DNA of 7,316 nt from Candidatus Tayloriibacteriota bacterium (GTDB lineage: Bacteria; Patescibacteriota; Minisyncoccia; Phycocordibacterales; PALSA-1337), in contig JANXRK010000070.1 of NCBI GenBank assembly GCA_025353045.1, positions 1-7,316 on the forward strand. The letters are read 5' to 3'. Shown piece by piece: positions 5,914 through 7,316 of this stretch. The notes beneath the pieces were generated by a model. That model searched no databases. It had not been told where the DNA came from and worked only from the letters and a program-made list of their open reading frames with translations. Each line of letters opens with the position of its first letter. Positions within the stretch are counted from its first letter, which is position 1. The translations under genes were made by a program, and so were the position numbers.

Positions 5914-7316
5914 ATGAATAATGATGATCAAAATAAGATCGAGGATCTTAATAAGACCTTATATTCCCGAAATGCCCCAGATATCCGTACTAAACGGCGA
6001 TTACACTTTCATGAAGCGGAAAGTGATGTAAAGACTGATTGGGACCATCCAACAGACACATCTTCGGAAAACCTAGGAATCAATCAAAAATATAAAAATA
6101 CAGCCATGTCATTTCTCACCAAGCTCCTCATAACATCGATCATTTTCTTTTTGGTGGCACTTGGAATAGGAGCTTTTCTCGTCATCAAGGGTGGAAATAT
6201 CGTTTCTGCAAATAACGTTGATATAACTATTAACGGTCCACTTTCTGTGGCGGCTGGTGAACCTGTGACATTTGGCATACAAGTTTCAAATCATAATAAT
6301 ATTAAGCTCCAGTCTGTTGACTTGTCAGTTGATTATCCTACAGGAACAGTTGACGCAAATGATAGTCTCAAGGAATTAAAGAATACGAGAGAATTGATCC
6401 CTGATATTGCTCCAGGAGGAGTGGGGCAAAAAGATATACACGCAATTTTCTATGGTGAGGAAAATAGTACAAAGCAGGTAAAGGTTACTGTAGAGTATCG
6501 CGTGGAAGGGTCGAACGCAGTTTTGCCAAAGACAAAAACATTTGATCTACTTATCTCTTCTTCACCGCTTACACTTTCGGTTTCATCTTTTAAAGAAGTA
6601 AATGCTGGCCAAGAATTTGAACTTTCTGTTACCATGAATTCGAATTCAAAAGAAGTTATTAAAAATCTATTGCTTAAAGCAGCGTATCCTTTTGGATTTA
6701 CCTATACGGCCTCAAACGTTCCGCCGTCAACGTCAGATAATACGACATGGATAATCGGTGATATTGCTCCTGGAACGAAAAAAATTATAAAAATAAAAGG
6801 GAAGCTTGAAGGACAGGATGATGAAGTCCGAGTTTTTAGATTTATAACTGGCTCTTCTCGAATTGGAAATGATAAAGCAATTGCTACTGAATATGTTACT
6901 GGCTCACAAGAAGTTTCAATCAAAAAACCTTTCATGTCTGTTAATCTAGCGCTTAATTCTGATTCAAACTCAGGAGCCTATGTCGGATCATTTAACAATC
7001 CAATCAAAGTTGATGTAAATTACTTTAACAATCTTCCAACATCAATCATCGGTGCAGAGATTCACGTAAAACTTTCGGGATCTACTTTTGATAAAACTGC
7101 AGTTTCTTCAAGTGATGGCCTGTATAAATCTGCTGATAGTGAAATCGTGTGGAATAGTATTACGACTTCTGATTTGAACAATATTGAAGCTGGAGGAAGT
7201 GGAAAAGTTACGTTCAATATCACACCGAAGGATTTGAGTAGTGCTACAAAAGGTATTACAAATCCTGATTTGAGATTTACCGTAAGTATTAATGGTAAAA
7301 GAAATTCAGAAACAAA
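5914..7316 (+). CDS. Single-pass membrane protein with repeated Ig-like/DUF11-like beta modules, partial
   Basis: The frame stays open from ATG 5914 to the right edge: 467 codons and two bases, no stop, so the C-terminus is missing. Residues 1-65 are polar and charged (MNNDDQNKIEDLNK..., RTKRR at 25-29) and probably cytoplasmic. Residues 67-91 (FLTKLLITSIIFFLVALGIG onward) form one strongly hydrophobic segment without a signal-peptidase site, fitting an uncleaved type II anchor with the large C-terminal part outside. From residue 102 the chain is Ser/Thr/Asn-rich beta-type sequence in about three similar modules, each with an acidic-Gly motif (PDIAPGG, GDIAPGT, NIEAGGSG). This resembles the conserved-repeat, Ig-like or CARDB/DUF11-type extracellular modules of surface proteins; the exact family is not assignable by eye. 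No catalytic motif is seen. The start is supported by the extended -10 nearby; the next Met (M65) would remove the N-terminal tail. An adhesion or structural envelope role is possible but is inference. Confidence 0.85.
   Translation, partial: MNNDDQNKIEDLNKTLYSRNAPDIRTKRRLHFHEAESDVKTDWDHPTDTSSENLGINQKYKNTAMSFLTKLLITSIIFFLVALGIGAFLVIKGGNIVSANNVDITINGPLSVAAGEPVTFGIQVSNHNNIKLQSVDLSVDYPTGTVDANDSLKELKNTRELIPDIAPGGVGQKDIHAIFYGEENSTKQVKVTVEYRVEGSNAVLPKTKTFDLLISSSPLTLSVSSFKEVNAGQEFELSVTMNSNSKEVIKNLLLKAAYPFGFTYTASNVPPSTSDNTTWIIGDIAPGTKKIIKIKGKLEGQDDEVRVFRFITGSSRIGNDKAIATEYVTGSQEVSIKKPFMSVNLALNSDSNSGAYVGSFNNPIKVDVNYFNNLPTSIIGAEIHVKLSGSTFDKTAVSSSDGLYKSADSEIVWNSITTSDLNNIEAGGSGKVTFNITPKDLSSATKGITNPDLRFTVSINGKRNSET
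6217..7293 (+). repeat. Three diverged beta modules within the membrane protein
   Basis: Approximate modules are residues 102-215, 217-330 and 340-460. Each begins with alternating hydrophobic strand sequence (DITINGPLSVAAGEPVTF; LTLSVSSFKEVNAGQEFELS; MSVNLALNSD...NPIKVDV). Each also carries an I-x-D/E-I-A-x-G motif near its last third, followed by a basic or polar strand: IPDIAPGGVGQKDI, IGDIAPGTKKIIKI, NNIEAGGSGKVTFNI. Modules 1 and 2 share the 12-base string TGATATTGCTCC at 6402-6413 and 6759-6770, at the same place in the module. Module 3 is more diverged. Boundaries are estimated by eye. Confidence 0.6.

Noticed and set aside
84..7316. Alternative genetic code with TGA read as an amino acid
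   Set aside because: The genes end cleanly on TAG or TAA at family-typical positions, tryptophans are all TGG, and no in-frame TGA interrupts any conserved domain.

Overview
The window is a compact, AT-rich, bacterial-type stretch with every supported gene on the + strand. It holds arginyl-tRNA synthetase (argS, 84-1763), isoleucyl-tRNA synthetase (ileS, 1764-5267), a short RecO recombination mediator (5325-5879), and the first 467 codons of a membrane-anchored repeat protein (5914 to the right edge). Gaps between genes are 0, 57 and 34 bases. No rRNA, tRNA, mobile element, CRISPR array or convincing terminator was seen, and no stretch over 300 bases lacks a gene.

The combination suggests a reduced-genome bacterium of the Candidate Phyla Radiation / Patescibacteria, probably Parcubacteria-like. 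The signs are a eukaryote-like (type 2) IleRS, a zinc-finger-less 184-residue RecO, starts that mostly lack a Shine-Dalgarno sequence, and a type II single-pass surface protein with repeated beta modules. This is an inference from gene style, not a phylogenetic result. Stop codons are TAG and TAA, and nothing suggests TGA recoding.

The most striking object is IleRS. Inside the class I catalytic core, between the first core half (motif RDWAISRSRFWG) and the second (WFESGSMP ... KMSKS), sits a complete histidine-phosphatase (phosphoglycerate-mutase-like) domain of about 190 residues. Its expected active-site residues are all present: R517, H518, R569, E596 and H658. The synthetase motifs (HYGH, editing motifs, KMSKS) are intact on both sides, so this reads as one bifunctional enzyme rather than a damaged gene.

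The second pattern is in the start regions. Extended -10-like boxes (TGnTAnnnT) lie 6-9 bases before the ATG of argS, of an internal ileS ATG (1800), and of the membrane-protein gene. Transcripts would then begin at or within about 3 bases of the start codon, so they would be leaderless or nearly so. recO has a weaker version.

Functionally, argS and ileS supply charged tRNAs for translation. recO acts in recombinational repair and is probably only a positional neighbour. The last gene encodes an envelope protein of unknown role.
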